The translations under genes were made by a program, and so were the position numbers. The notes beneath the pieces are model-generated. The model was not told the DNA's origin, ran no database searches, and saw nothing but the letters and a program-made list of their open reading frames with translations. This document shows positions 42,250-51,800 of a DNA stretch of 64,000 nt, piece by piece (the first letter of the stretch is position 1; each line of letters starts with the position of its first letter). The stretch comes from an uncultured Bifidobacteriaceae bacterium (GTDB lineage: Bacteria; Actinomycetota; Actinomycetes; Actinomycetales; Bifidobacteriaceae), in NCBI GenBank assembly GCA_947253155.1, contig CAMXYK010000006.1:9563-73562 (forward strand). Direction: 5' to 3'.

Positions 42250-43527
42250 ATGACTATGCAAGCATCTTTGGCATCTTTGGCAAATAATCCAACGTTTTCT
42301 GACCTTACAACAATTGGTGTTGGCGGCAAAATTACTCGTTTTGTAGAGCCAAAAACGCGCGTGGATGTTATTGAAGCTGTTGAGGATGCAGATTGCGCGA
42401 ATTTGCCTTTATGTGTTATTGGCGGCGGTTCGAACATGCTTGTAAGTGATGAGACTTTTAACGGGGTTGTGGTTCGTGATGCTCGTCGCGATATTCATGT
42501 GCTTGATGAAGCAGCTCCTGCAGAAGACGGTGTTGATAAAAGTGGCGCTCATTTAGTGCATGTAAACGCTGAAGCTGGTTGCAATTGGGATGATTTTGTT
42601 TCTCACGTAATTGAGCTTGGGCTCGAAGGCGTTGAGGGTCTTTCTGGAATTCCTGGCACTGTTGGAGCGTCAGTTGTGCAAAATATTGGCGCGTACGGTC
42701 AAGAAGTTTCTCAAAGTGTTACTTCTGTAGAAGTTTGGGATCGCGAAAATAAAGTAACGCTTGAATTACAAAAAGACCAATTGCATTTTGGCTACCGCAC
42801 TTCTGCTCTTAAGCAAAGCATGTACGTTTCTGCAGGAGTACCAGCTGATTCATATTTTCCTACTCCGCGTTACGTTGTGTTATCTGTTACGTTTTGTTTG
42901 CGTCATAGTAGCACTGGCATTGTTGCTCATTCGCAGCTTGCTCGCGCTTTACGCGTAGAAGTTGGAGATCGCATGCAAACTCAAGCAATTCGTCGTGAGG
43001 TTTTGCGTGTACGTGCTTCTAAAGGCATGCTCGAGGATGCTTCTCGTTACGATAATCCGTGGATGCGTGGCACAAAGTGCGCTGAAGGTGTTGAGTTTGC
43101 TTTGCAGTTGCAAAGAGAAGATTATGTTACTGGTGAATTTTTAGAGGGAGATAATGCTTATAGTGACCGTCATAGTTGCGGTAGTTTCTTTATGAATCCA
43201 ATTATGACTAAGGCTCAAGCTGCTTTACTTCCGGAGGATGCTCCTCGATTTGATGCTGTTCTTTCTGACGGCACAGAAGGTGTAAAAACTTCTGCTGCTT
43301 GGCTTATTGATCATGCAGGGTTCCATAAGGGATTTAGGATTTCTAAAGATGGCAAATTATCTCCTGCGGGGCTTTCTTCTTTGCATACTTTAGCGCTTAC
43401 GAATCGTAATAACGCTACTTCTAGCGATGTTCTTGTTTTAGCAAAAACTGTTATTAATGGCGTTAAAAATAAATTTGGAATTACTCTAGTGCCTGAACCT
43501 GTGCTAATAGGTATTTCTGTAAACTGA
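42250..43527 (+). CDS. murB: UDP-N-acetylenolpyruvoylglucosamine reductase
   Basis: MurB reduces the MurA product to UDP-MurNAc with NADPH and FAD. Motifs: TTIGVGGKITRFVEPKT (about 18-34), IGGGSNMLVSD (FAD pyrophosphate site, about 57-67), GLSGIPGTVGASVVQNIGAYGQE (about 135-157), GYRTSALK, HSCGSFFMNP with the proton-donor Ser (about 310-319), and the C-terminal LVPEPVLIG with the catalytic Glu. At 425 residues it is longer than E. coli MurB (342), typical of actinobacteria. It shares no operon with murA at 2.4 kb. Confidence 0.95.
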   Translation: MTMQASLASLANNPTFSDLTTIGVGGKITRFVEPKTRVDVIEAVEDADCANLPLCVIGGGSNMLVSDETFNGVVVRDARRDIHVLDEAAPAEDGVDKSGAHLVHVNAEAGCNWDDFVSHVIELGLEGVEGLSGIPGTVGASVVQNIGAYGQEVSQSVTSVEVWDRENKVTLELQKDQLHFGYRTSALKQSMYVSAGVPADSYFPTPRYVVLSVTFCLRHSSTGIVAHSQLARALRVEVGDRMQTQAIRREVLRVRASKGMLEDASRYDNPWMRGTKCAEGVEFALQLQREDYVTGEFLEGDNAYSDRHSCGSFFMNPIMTKAQAALLPEDAPRFDAVLSDGTEGVKTSAAWLIDHAGFHKGFRISKDGKLSPAGLSSLHTLALTNRNNATSSDVLVLAKTVINGVKNKFGITLVPEPVLIGISVN

Positions 43528-43827
43528 AAATTTTACGGTTACGTATCAAGTTATGCAGTAATATATTCGACTGTTTGATAAAATTTCGTAAATAATAAAG
43601 GAACACACTGTAAAACTACCGTATAAGCAATGTTTTGTGTAATATTTACCTACATTATCCGTATAAAAATTTTTCTTTAGCTTTATATATATATGGCGCT
43701 TAGTTTTATATATAGCTAAATAAAAATTTTATATAGATGAAGTCGCAAGTGTTCCGCAGAATTCGTTGATGCGTTGCTAATTGCGTCTATACCTTTATAC
43801 CTATACCTCAACGAAAGTGCGTTTATT
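43528..43827. other. 300-bp A+T-rich gap with a long palindrome
   Basis: The gap between murB and the permease holds no gene. At about 43671-43730 an imperfect inverted repeat centres on TTTAGCTTTATATATA and TATATATAGCTAAA, with AAATTTTT/AAAAATTT outside it. It may form a cruciform or serve as the murB terminator. Confidence 0.5.
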
Positions 43828-45453
43828 ATGCAAATATGGAGAAAAAAGTCTGTTGAACAGACTATCGCAGAGACAATGGATGGTGATCGCCATCTTAAAC
43901 GTACATTAAATGCGTGGGATTTGGCAGTTATGGGTGTGGCTGTTGCTGTTGGTGCCGGTATTTTCTCGGTTGGCGCTCAAGCTGCTGCATTCCATGCAGG
44001 CCCTGCAGTAATTATTAGTTTTATTATTGCAGGTGTTGTGTGCGGTTCTGCTGCAATGTGCTATGCAGAATTTGCTTCTATGATTCCAGTTGCTGGATCC
44101 GCATACACCTTTACTTATACAACAGTCGGTGAGCTTATTGCTTGGATTATTGGCTGGGATATGATCCTGGAAATGCTGATGGCTGGCTCAGTGATTGCAA
44201 AGTATTGGGGCGTTTATCTTAACGATTTAATGAAGCTTTTCGGCTTGAACATGACCACCAGTTTTAATCTAGGTGGTTTTACTGTTGATGTGGCGCCAAT
44301 TATAATCGTTGCATTCTTTACAACTATGCTTGTTCTTGGAACTAAGCTTTCTGCACGCTTCGACGGTGCATTAACAATTTTGAAGATTGGTATTGTTCTG
44401 TTCGTGGTTGTTGTTGGCTTCTTCTACATTAAGGCTTCTAACTTTACGCCATTCGTTCCTCCTGCAACTGATGTTGCTAGTGTAAAAGGCATTGAAGTTT
44501 CTGGCGTTATGTCTCAGCCTTTGTGGCAGTGGGTAACCGGCATGCAGCCAGCTGTTTATGGCATTCCTGGCATTCTTTCCGGTGCAGCACTTGTGTTCTT
44601 CGCGTTCATCGGTTTTGACGTTGTGGCAACCACGGCTGAGGAAACTAAGGATCCGCATAAGAACATTCCACGAGGCATCGGCCTTGGTTTGCTTATTGTT
44701 ACCGTTCTTTACATCCTCGTTGCAGTTGTGACCACTGGTATGGTTTCCTACAAGGATTTGGCTAAGCAGGCAGCTCCTTCGCTTTCTACTAGCTTCGAAC
44801 TCGTGGGCGCCACTTGGGCTGCAAAGATTATTTCCCTCGGTATTGTTATTGGTTTAACAACCGTTGTGATGGTTCTTTTGCTCGGCCTTACGCGAATTAT
44901 CTTCGCTGTGAGCCGCGATGGCCTGCTTCCACGTAGCTTCTCTAAGGTAAGCAAGCGCGGTATTCCTGCAAGGCTTCAGATTGTTTCCGGTATTGTTGTG
45001 GCAGTTGTGGCTTCTACTCTCGATATTGGCATTCTTTCCGACATGGTTAATATTGGTACGCTTTCTGCGTTCCTGCTTGTTTCTGCAGGCGTGCCGATTA
45101 TGCGTTTGCGTAGGCCTGATTTGCATCGCTCGTTTAGCGTGCCTGGCAATCCGTGGCTTCCGCTGTTTGCGGCTATTTCCACATTCTGGCTCATGCTTAA
45201 CTTGTCTGTGCTCACATGGATTCGTTTTGCAGTGTGGCTGGCAATCGGCTTTGCGGTGTACTTCGGCTACTCTTACCGCAACTCGTTGCTTGGAAAGCAG
45301 ATTCGTAAGGCTAAGAAGCTCGGCGTTCCGGTTGAGACTTTGTTTGCTCAAGATGCTGCTGCAGCAGAAAAGGTTGCAGAAGGCGAGTCAGAAGAGCAGG
45401 CTCGTGCAGAAGCTCAAGCTGAGGCTGCTGCTGCGAAAGTTGATGCTGAATAG
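43828..45453 (+). CDS. APC-family amino-acid permease (cationic amino acid transporter type)
   Basis: ATG 43828 (MQIWRKKSVEQTIAETMDGDRHLKRTLNAWDLAVMGV) matches the CAT-type N terminus. Signatures include GVAVAVGAGIFSVGAQAA (TM1), CYAEFASMIPVAGSAYTFTYTTVGELIAWIIGWDM and FFAFIGFDVVATTAEETKDPHKNIPRGI (TM6/loop). About 12-13 spans are predicted. The 541-residue protein ends in an Ala/Glu-rich cytoplasmic tail. It is a proton- or sodium-coupled amino-acid importer; substrate unassigned. The ribosome-binding site (GAAAG) is weak and far. Confidence 0.9.
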   Translation: MQIWRKKSVEQTIAETMDGDRHLKRTLNAWDLAVMGVAVAVGAGIFSVGAQAAAFHAGPAVIISFIIAGVVCGSAAMCYAEFASMIPVAGSAYTFTYTTVGELIAWIIGWDMILEMLMAGSVIAKYWGVYLNDLMKLFGLNMTTSFNLGGFTVDVAPIIIVAFFTTMLVLGTKLSARFDGALTILKIGIVLFVVVVGFFYIKASNFTPFVPPATDVASVKGIEVSGVMSQPLWQWVTGMQPAVYGIPGILSGAALVFFAFIGFDVVATTAEETKDPHKNIPRGIGLGLLIVTVLYILVAVVTTGMVSYKDLAKQAAPSLSTSFELVGATWAAKIISLGIVIGLTTVVMVLLLGLTRIIFAVSRDGLLPRSFSKVSKRGIPARLQIVSGIVVAVVASTLDIGILSDMVNIGTLSAFLLVSAGVPIMRLRRPDLHRSFSVPGNPWLPLFAAISTFWLMLNLSVLTWIRFAVWLAIGFAVYFGYSYRNSLLGKQIRKAKKLGVPVETLFAQDAAAAEKVAEGESEEQARAEAQAEAAAAKVDAE

Positions 45454-45493
45454 CTAGTAGTAAAAATAGTTATATAGCATTATCTAAATAATT

Positions 45494-45538
45494 ACGAAGT
45501 CGACATGCGAATTTTCGCGTGCCGGCTTCGTTTGTTTT
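45494..45538 (+). terminator. Terminator after the amino-acid permease gene
   Basis: A 17-bp stem with three non-Watson-Crick positions (ACGAAGTCGACATGCGA with TCGCGTGCCGGCTTCGT) and a 4-nt loop, then TTGTTTT. Confidence 0.75.
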
Positions 45539-45558
45539 AAGACTGCTGAAAAGTGGAC

Positions 45559-45564
45559 TATAAT
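45559..45564 (+). promoter_or_regulatory. Perfect -10 box before the ferredoxin gene
   Basis: TATAAT lies 65 bp before fdxA. No good -35 box is at the expected spacing. Confidence 0.45.
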
Positions 45565-45628
45565 AGAAAAGTTACATAAAAATGTGATTTGCTCATAAGT
45601 TGGTAAATATGCAGAAAGGAGAGCATTT

Positions 45629-45961
45629 ATGCCATATGTAATTGCAGAGCCTTGTGTAGACGTAAAAGATAAAGCTTGTGTGGACGAATGCCCTGTAGAC
45701 TGCATTTACGAGGGCGATCGTACGCTTTACATTAACCCGAACGAGTGTGTGGATTGCGGAGCTTGCGAGCCAGCTTGCCCGGTAGAAGCTATTTTTTACG
45801 AAGATGATTTGCCAGAAGACTGGGAGTGGTACCGCGACGCGGCGGTTGACTATTTTGACAAGCTTGGCGATTTAGGCGGAGCTACAGATGCTGGAGCGTC
45901 CGGATGGGACGAAGAGCATGTTGCGGCACTTCCATCGCGCGCCGATAAAGCAGGTAATTAA
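45629..45961 (+). CDS. fdxA: 7Fe ferredoxin
   Basis: AAAGGAGAG precedes the ATG. Cys9, Cys17 and Cys50 fit the 3Fe-4S site. Cys21, Cys40, Cys43 and Cys46 fit the 4Fe-4S site, with Cys25 as the extra free Cys seen in Azotobacter-type 7Fe ferredoxins. At 110 residues, with the acidic [18 protein letters not shown] segment, it matches actinobacterial FdxA. It carries electrons for low-potential redox enzymes. It converges on dinB. Confidence 0.95.
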   Translation: MPYVIAEPCVDVKDKACVDECPVDCIYEGDRTLYINPNECVDCGACEPACPVEAIFYEDDLPEDWEWYRDAAVDYFDKLGDLGGATDAGASGWDEEHVAALPSRADKAGN

Positions 45962-45995
45962 TCATTTGCAAAGTATTGCTTAATATGACGCGAGT

Positions 45996-47306
45996 TTACA
46001 ACCCAATGTGGGCAGCGTTGTTGCCGTATTTTTTGCGAACAGCATCCAAAGCGTGTTCTGCGTGGCGCAATCTAGTATTTTTGTTCATTGCAGATATGCT
46101 GTTTTGCGTAGGATTTTTGGATTCTCGCGTATTTTCTTCCAAAATATCGTTTAATGAAGGCTGTAGCGAAACTTTATTTGCCGGTACAAGATTATTTGCC
46201 GTAATTCCAGCCAAACGAACTGGGCTTAAAAGCTTTGTGTTGTTGCCGCCGAGAATGTAATTATGAACAGTTGGATTAGCTTTAGAAAGCAAATCAACAG
46301 CATGCTTATAAAATTCGTGAGTTGAATCAGTTGCATTTTGCAAAGTAGAAGATCTAGTAACATAATGCAAGTCGCTAAATCGAAGTTTTAGCGTTATAGT
46401 GCGCGCCATAAGATTGCGTCTTCGCAAATGTTGAGTTACTTCGCTACAACATTGCTGCAGCAGCTGTTTAACAACATTCTCATCTGTTGTATCTGAATCA
46501 AGAGTTCGCTCAGTGCCAATAGATTTTTCGGGTGCTTGCGCAACTACGGCACGCTCGTCTATGCCTCTAACTGCTTGATATATTGTTTTTGCTAAGATTG
46601 GCGAGCCAGTTATGCGAGTAATCGTTGATTCGTCAATTTTTTTAAGCGACGCAACAGTAGATAATCCCCAATCTTCAAACTTATGAATTAAAGACGGTCC
46701 AATTCCTGGTATTGCGCGCAAAGGCATTATTGACACAAAATCTTCATTACACTTTTGCGGAATAAGAAGCATGCCATTAGGTTTTGCGTTAGTTGAAGCC
46801 ATTTTTGCAATAAGCTTATTGCTGGCAATACCAACCGAGCATGTAATATGATACTTTTCAAATACTTCTTTTCGTATCCAAGCTCCAATATTCACAGGCG
46901 AATTCCATTGCAATAAAGCCGATTTAATATTCATATAGCATTCGTCAACAGAAACCTTTTCTACTTGATTAGTAATATTCAAAAAAATTTCTTCAAAAAT
47001 ACTTTTGGAAACGCTTAAATAGTAGGGCATATCAACCGGCAAGAAAACTCCCTGTGGGCAAAGACTTCGTGCTTTCACAACCGGCATAGCGGAATTAACT
47101 CCGTAAGTGCGCGCTTCGTAACTTGCTGCAGAAACAACAGCGCGATTTCCTGTGCCAATAATAAGCGGCTTTCCCTTAAGCTCCGGATGTCTTGCAACTT
47201 CTAGCGAAGCATAAAACGCATCCATATCAACATGAAGCATGTTGCAACCGGAGGTATCGTGCCCCCAATCTCGTTTAGCTGCTTGTACTCTCGGTGCTGT
47301 GCTCAT
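45996..47306 (-). CDS. dinB: Y-family DNA polymerase IV
   Basis: Translesion polymerase. ATG at 47306 (MSTAPRVQAAKRDW) is chosen; an in-frame ATG at 47390 would lie upstream of the promoter. Palm motifs MLHVDMDAFYASLEVARHPELKGKPLIIG (about 24-52) and VEKVSVDECYMNI, with catalytic Asp-Glu (about 120-132), are intact. GIASNKLIAKMAS and the HhH region IPGIGPSLIHKFEDWGLSTV follow. The C terminus lacks an obvious QxxLF-type beta-clamp peptide. At 436 residues it is of normal length. An SOS box overlaps its promoter. Confidence 0.94.
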   Translation of the reverse strand: MSTAPRVQAAKRDWGHDTSGCNMLHVDMDAFYASLEVARHPELKGKPLIIGTGNRAVVSAASYEARTYGVNSAMPVVKARSLCPQGVFLPVDMPYYLSVSKSIFEEIFLNITNQVEKVSVDECYMNIKSALLQWNSPVNIGAWIRKEVFEKYHITCSVGIASNKLIAKMASTNAKPNGMLLIPQKCNEDFVSIMPLRAIPGIGPSLIHKFEDWGLSTVASLKKIDESTITRITGSPILAKTIYQAVRGIDERAVVAQAPEKSIGTERTLDSDTTDENVVKQLLQQCCSEVTQHLRRRNLMARTITLKLRFSDLHYVTRSSTLQNATDSTHEFYKHAVDLLSKANPTVHNYILGGNNTKLLSPVRLAGITANNLVPANKVSLQPSLNDILEENTRESKNPTQNSISAMNKNTRLRHAEHALDAVRKKYGNNAAHIGL

Positions 47307-47312
47307 AAATTT

Positions 47313-47332
47313 ATAATAGAACAAACGTTCGA
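47313..47332 (-). promoter_or_regulatory. LexA (SOS) box and -10 region of dinB, leaderless
   Basis: On the minus strand TCGAACGTTTGTTCTA (47332-47317) matches the actinobacterial LexA palindrome TCGAAC-N4-GTTCGA except at the last two positions. It runs into the -10 box TATTAT (47318-47313). Six bases later is the dinB ATG, so the transcript probably starts at the start codon. Confidence 0.75.
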
Positions 47333-47404
47333 TTTTATATAGAAAACTAAAATTTTTTTGCAAAAAGACGAATTTCGGCGATATATTCATGTAGGGTTGT
47401 TGCT

Positions 47405-48337
47405 ATGAAGCAATTTGTCGTAAATGTATTACACCGCATGCCTGTGCTGCTAATCATAGTTATTGAAGCTGCGATGGTGTATACGGCGACGTCTGTTGCA
47501 AAAGTTGCGTTTAGTCAGTTGGATCCACTTTATGCTGTGTGGTATCGCGTTGGTTTTATGACTTTGATGCTATTGGCTTGGCGTAGGCCATTTTCGCGCG
47601 AAAAACGTAACTTTTTGCCAAAAACTTTGCGTGAATGGGCTGTTGTTGTTGCGGTTGGAATTTCGCTAGTTGCTATGAATACCATGTTTTATGTGGCAAT
47701 TAGCTGCATGCCGGTAGGTGTTGCTGTAACTATAGAATTTATTGGCCCTTTGCTTGTGGCTGTTATTACAGGTCATGAGTGGCGTGAGCGAGTTGGTATA
47801 GTAATTGCGGTTTTGGGAATTGCTTTACTTGCAAGCGCTTCTATGCATAGTGCAGTAAGTCCGCATTTTCTAATAGGTTTATTCGCTATTCTTATTGGCG
47901 GATCGATGTGGGGACTATATATTGTTTCTGGCAGAAAGCTTGCAAAAAGCTCGCATGCTATTGACCGCGTAAGTATTGCAGCTCTTATTGGCTGGCTTTT
48001 GCAATCTACTGTTCTTGCTGTTCCTGCAGTTAAGAATGTTATTTGGCCTAAAGCGGAGGCTACTTGGGCTGCTCACCCTGGAGGCTCTTTTGCTTTGCTA
48101 GCTTTAATGCTTGTGATTGCAGTATGTGCTTCATTCTTCCCGACTTTGCTTGACCAAGTTTTGCTTAAGCGCGTTACTCCTGCAAAATATTCCGTTATGC
48201 AAGCGCTGTATCCTGCAATTGCAGTTGTTATTGGAATGGGATTTGGTGAGATTCCAACTTTAACTGATGTTGCTGGAATAGCTTTGGTTATGTGTGCTGT
48301 GGTAGTTACGTTCTCGGGCGATCATAATCCTGTTTAA
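47405..48337 (+). CDS. EamA/RhtA-type exporter
   Basis: A 310-residue drug/metabolite-transporter superfamily protein with ten predicted spans in two EamA halves. The halves are marked by AAMVYTATSVAKVAFSQLDPLYAVWYRVGF (about 20-49), MPVGVAVTIEFIGPLLVAVITGHEW and the second-half GLYIVSGRKLAKS and YSVMQALYPAIAVVIGMGFGEIP. It resembles the threonine/homoserine exporter RhtA. It is divergent from dinB with 98 bp between the starts. The ribosome-binding site is weak. Confidence 0.88.
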   Translation: MKQFVVNVLHRMPVLLIIVIEAAMVYTATSVAKVAFSQLDPLYAVWYRVGFMTLMLLAWRRPFSREKRNFLPKTLREWAVVVAVGISLVAMNTMFYVAISCMPVGVAVTIEFIGPLLVAVITGHEWRERVGIVIAVLGIALLASASMHSAVSPHFLIGLFAILIGGSMWGLYIVSGRKLAKSSHAIDRVSIAALIGWLLQSTVLAVPAVKNVIWPKAEATWAAHPGGSFALLALMLVIAVCASFFPTLLDQVLLKRVTPAKYSVMQALYPAIAVVIGMGFGEIPTLTDVAGIALVMCAVVVTFSGDHNPV

Positions 48338-48371
48338 TAGCTGTTTAGTAATTTTAAGTGTGTCGTCGGGC

Positions 48372-48401
48372 TTGTTCACAGTCCGCAAGAGGTGCTATAG
48401 T
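48372..48401 (+). promoter_or_regulatory. tRNA-Ser promoter
   Basis: TTGTTC (48372-48377) is followed after 17-18 bp by CTATAG/TATAGT (48395-48401), 35 bp before the tRNA. Confidence 0.6.
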
Positions 48402-48435
48402 GTCAATCTGTTGCCGTTATATGCAACGAATAATT

Positions 48436-48522
48436 GGAGTCATGCCTGAGTGGCCGATAGGGGCACCCTGCTAAGGTGTTAGTCGCGTAAGCGGCTCGAG
48501 AGTTCGAATCTCTCTGACTCCG
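48436..48522 (+). tRNA. tRNA-Ser (GCT)
   Basis: Class II tRNA of 87 nt with a long variable arm. Acceptor GGAGTCA pairs with TGACTCC, discriminator G. Anticodon loop CTGCTAA gives GCT. Confidence 0.97.
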
Positions 48523-48527
48523 CGATT

Positions 48528-48560
48528 ACTCCGGATTGCTTTTGCAGTCCGGAGTTTTTG
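48528..48560 (+). terminator. tRNA-Ser terminator
   Basis: A perfect 8-bp stem ACTCCGGA/TCCGGAGT is followed by TTTTGTTTTTG. The rest of the gap to 48841 is A+T-rich with an inverted DnaA box at 48695-48703. Confidence 0.85.
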
Positions 48561-48841
48561 TTTTTGCTTTTGTTTTTTGTTTATTTCTTTTTTAGTTTGC
48601 AATTTTTAGTTTGCAATTTGCGAAATATTTTCAAAATTGTTGTTATACCAAATATAGGTTTATAAGCCAAGTCTATAGGCAAAAATTGTGGATTTGTGGA
48701 TAATTTTTCTTTTATTTAAAGCTTTTAACCACAAAGCTAAAAAAATATTTACGAATGCTTGCATTACAGACATAGTTGATTTCATGAACGCTTATTATCG
48801 AGTGTTCAACACAAATTAAGGGTTGGGTTAAGGAGATTCTT

Positions 48842-51800
48842 ATGAAAAAATATTTGGGGAAACATAATAAATCATATTATGTTGGAGAATTTAAAAATTA
48901 TTTTAAGCGTAAAAGAACTCGTATTATATCGTCAATACTTGCTTCTGCATTGATTATTCCTATAGCAAGTTTTACTCAATTTGCTTCTGGATACACGGAT
49001 TCCCGTGTGGGTCTGTTATACAACTATAAAAGAGACAAGGATCTTGAGTATAGGCTAGGTCCATTATTAGATGATGATAAAGGAAATCATGTAGCATACT
49101 GCATTGAAAGTGGCACTGACTTTAGAAAAGACGATAATTATTGGCAACCTGTTTATGACAATGATTTTCGAATTGCCGCAACGATGATTCAACATGAAAA
49201 AACTAGTTTTACTGATTTTATTCCAGCAGGTGTAGCATACGCAATACATGATCATTTGGATTTAAACCCAGAACAGTGGAAGAAAATTAAAGAAGCTGGG
49301 TTCTCCGGTGATCATCAAGAGCTTGTTGGTACATCAGCTGATCAGAGTTGGAATTACGCGAAATATACTACACCAGTTAAAGTTTCGTCAAGCCAAAAAT
49401 ATACAAATGGCAAACGAGAAGGTGTTTTGCACATAAGTTTGCTTAATGTTGACAATTCGGATGTAAGAAATATTCATGTTCTTGTGAAATCTACGAATAA
49501 TCTTGTTTCATTTGACAAAGGAAAAACTACTTTCGAAGGAACAACAGGAGATGAAGCTAAATTAGATGTGCCTTGGGTCGCTCAAGGTGATGGTAATGCA
49601 CAAATTACTGTTTCGTATGAAGGTGCTAAGCCTGAACGTCTTTATTCGAGTGGCCAAGATGCAATACGTTCCGTAGAAAATACTTGGTATGACGAAAATA
49701 TTCCCGAGTTTGAAGTAGAAAAAACTTTTGATCCAACACTTACTGCAAAAATTTCTAATCGCGAATTAGCTGTTGGAGAAAAAGTTGATACTACAGTAAA
49801 AAGTGGTGTTACAGGAAATAACATTTGGCCTGAAGATGTTCTTTTAAGAGCAGAAGGTTACTATTTTGTGGGTTCTGCTAATGATGTTTTACATTTGCAG
49901 GAAAGTAATAGTGGCGAATCTGCTAATAAATATTTAAATAGATTGCGTTCTTTGCCTAATGTGCGTCAGGTTGCAGCAGCTAAAACTAATTTTTCAGAAA
50001 CTGGTCAAACTGAAACGCCCTATGCAAGACGTTTAACTGGAGACATTAATGACGACGACTTTAATAAAGCTGAACAATATAAGGTTACTAAAGAAGAAGC
50101 TGGATTGTTTGGCACATGGGTATGGGTTATTAAAAAAGAAGAACAAAAAAGTAATAGTTCTTGGTTAAAAGGAGACACGATTCAAGCATTTGGTGTTGCT
50201 GAAACAACATCGGCTAATAAAGGGGAAGTAGGTTCTGATTTTGCGCCTCAGCAACAAATAGTTGGACTTGGCACAGAAGTTGTAAACGAAATTACTGTGC
50301 ATGGTTTACCTGAATCTTATGGATCCTTTAAAGGTGATGAAAAATATGGTTTTAGCAAAGATCAGAAAGCACATATTAGGGTGTGGTGGTCTGGAGCTGG
50401 AACAAATAATCCTACTAAAAAGGACAATGATAGGTATAAGCCGGGTGCAAAGGGCGAGCCGAGATCTCTTGAGCCAAAAAAGGAAGATGAGCATCATCAT
50501 TTGATTGGCAATTGGGAGGTTCCTGCAGTTAATGGTGTTTATGAGATTGGTAATGGGTTCATTGTTCTTAAACCTGTTGCGAGTATGGATAGGTCAGAGG
50601 TTGATCCTGTGACTTTAGCTGAAAATGTGCATATTCGTGCAGACGAAAATAGTAAATCAGGATGGTACACATTCATATACGATTTCCCAGGTTCTTCACG
50701 AGCAAAGGCTTATAAGTCTCAATATAACAATCCTTGGGGCAGTACATATGTGTCACCTAATGAAGTTAAACCGGCGTCTGTAACTACGACAGTAAACAAT
50801 AATAATGCTGGAACTCAAGGTGGAAAGCCGGACGCTAACCAGGGTGGAAGCCAGGGTGGTAGCCAAGGTGTAAACCAGGGTGGTAAGCAGGATGTGAAGC
50901 CGAGCGAAAAGCCGGGTGGTAATCCTGATGGTAAGAAGGATGTGAAGCCTAGTGAAAAGCCGGGTGGTAATCCTGATGGTAAGCAGGATGGCAAACAGGA
51001 TGTGAATCCGGGAGCAAAGCCTGACGGTAAGCCTGATGGTAAGCCGAACGTAAGTCAAAATGGTAATGATTCCACGCCTAATTCAAATAGTATTGGTAAA
51101 GAAGATACTCACAATGCAAATGGCGGAACTTCGTCAGGTGGTACTTCTGTAAGTGGAGGCACTGCTGGTAACACTTCTGGCGGCACTTCACCAAGCGGTA
51201 CTTCCACAAATACTACTTCTGGTACTTCTACTGGTAAATCTGAAGGCAAACCTTCAGGTACATCTGAAGATAAACCTGCTGGTGCTACTTCGGAAAATAA
51301 TTCTGGCTCGTATAAATTTGCTTATTCGGTTGAAGATATTATTAAAATGCTAAATAATCAGCTAAAGACTGATCAACCAAAAAATAATCAGCCGAATAAT
51401 ACTTTTACAAACGAAAATTTGTTGGATTTGTACAAGTTTGCAGAATATCTTAAGAAGTATGATAAACAAATTAGGCAGCTAGCAGATAGTGCAAATGTTG
51501 AAAACGGAAACGTAACCACTACTGACGGAAATACGTTTACGCTCGCAAATGCCAATACGAATGCCAATGCTGATGCTAATGCTAATGCGAATGCTGATGC
51601 TAATGCTAATGCGAATGCTGGTGGTGCCAATGCCAACGCTAATACTAATGCCAATAATTCAGGTGTAAGTGCTTCCAACGGTATTGCTAGCTCCATTGGT
51701 ATTGCTGGTGCTAACGGAGTTGCCAGTACGAATGGAAATGCCAATGTAGATAACTCTACAGCTGCTACTTATTCCGCTACTTTGGGCAACAATAGCAGTG

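Noticed and set aside
45976..46260. A plus-strand small gene after fdxA.
   Set aside because: It is antisense to the dinB C terminus, has no ribosome-binding site, and starts within the convergent intergenic region.
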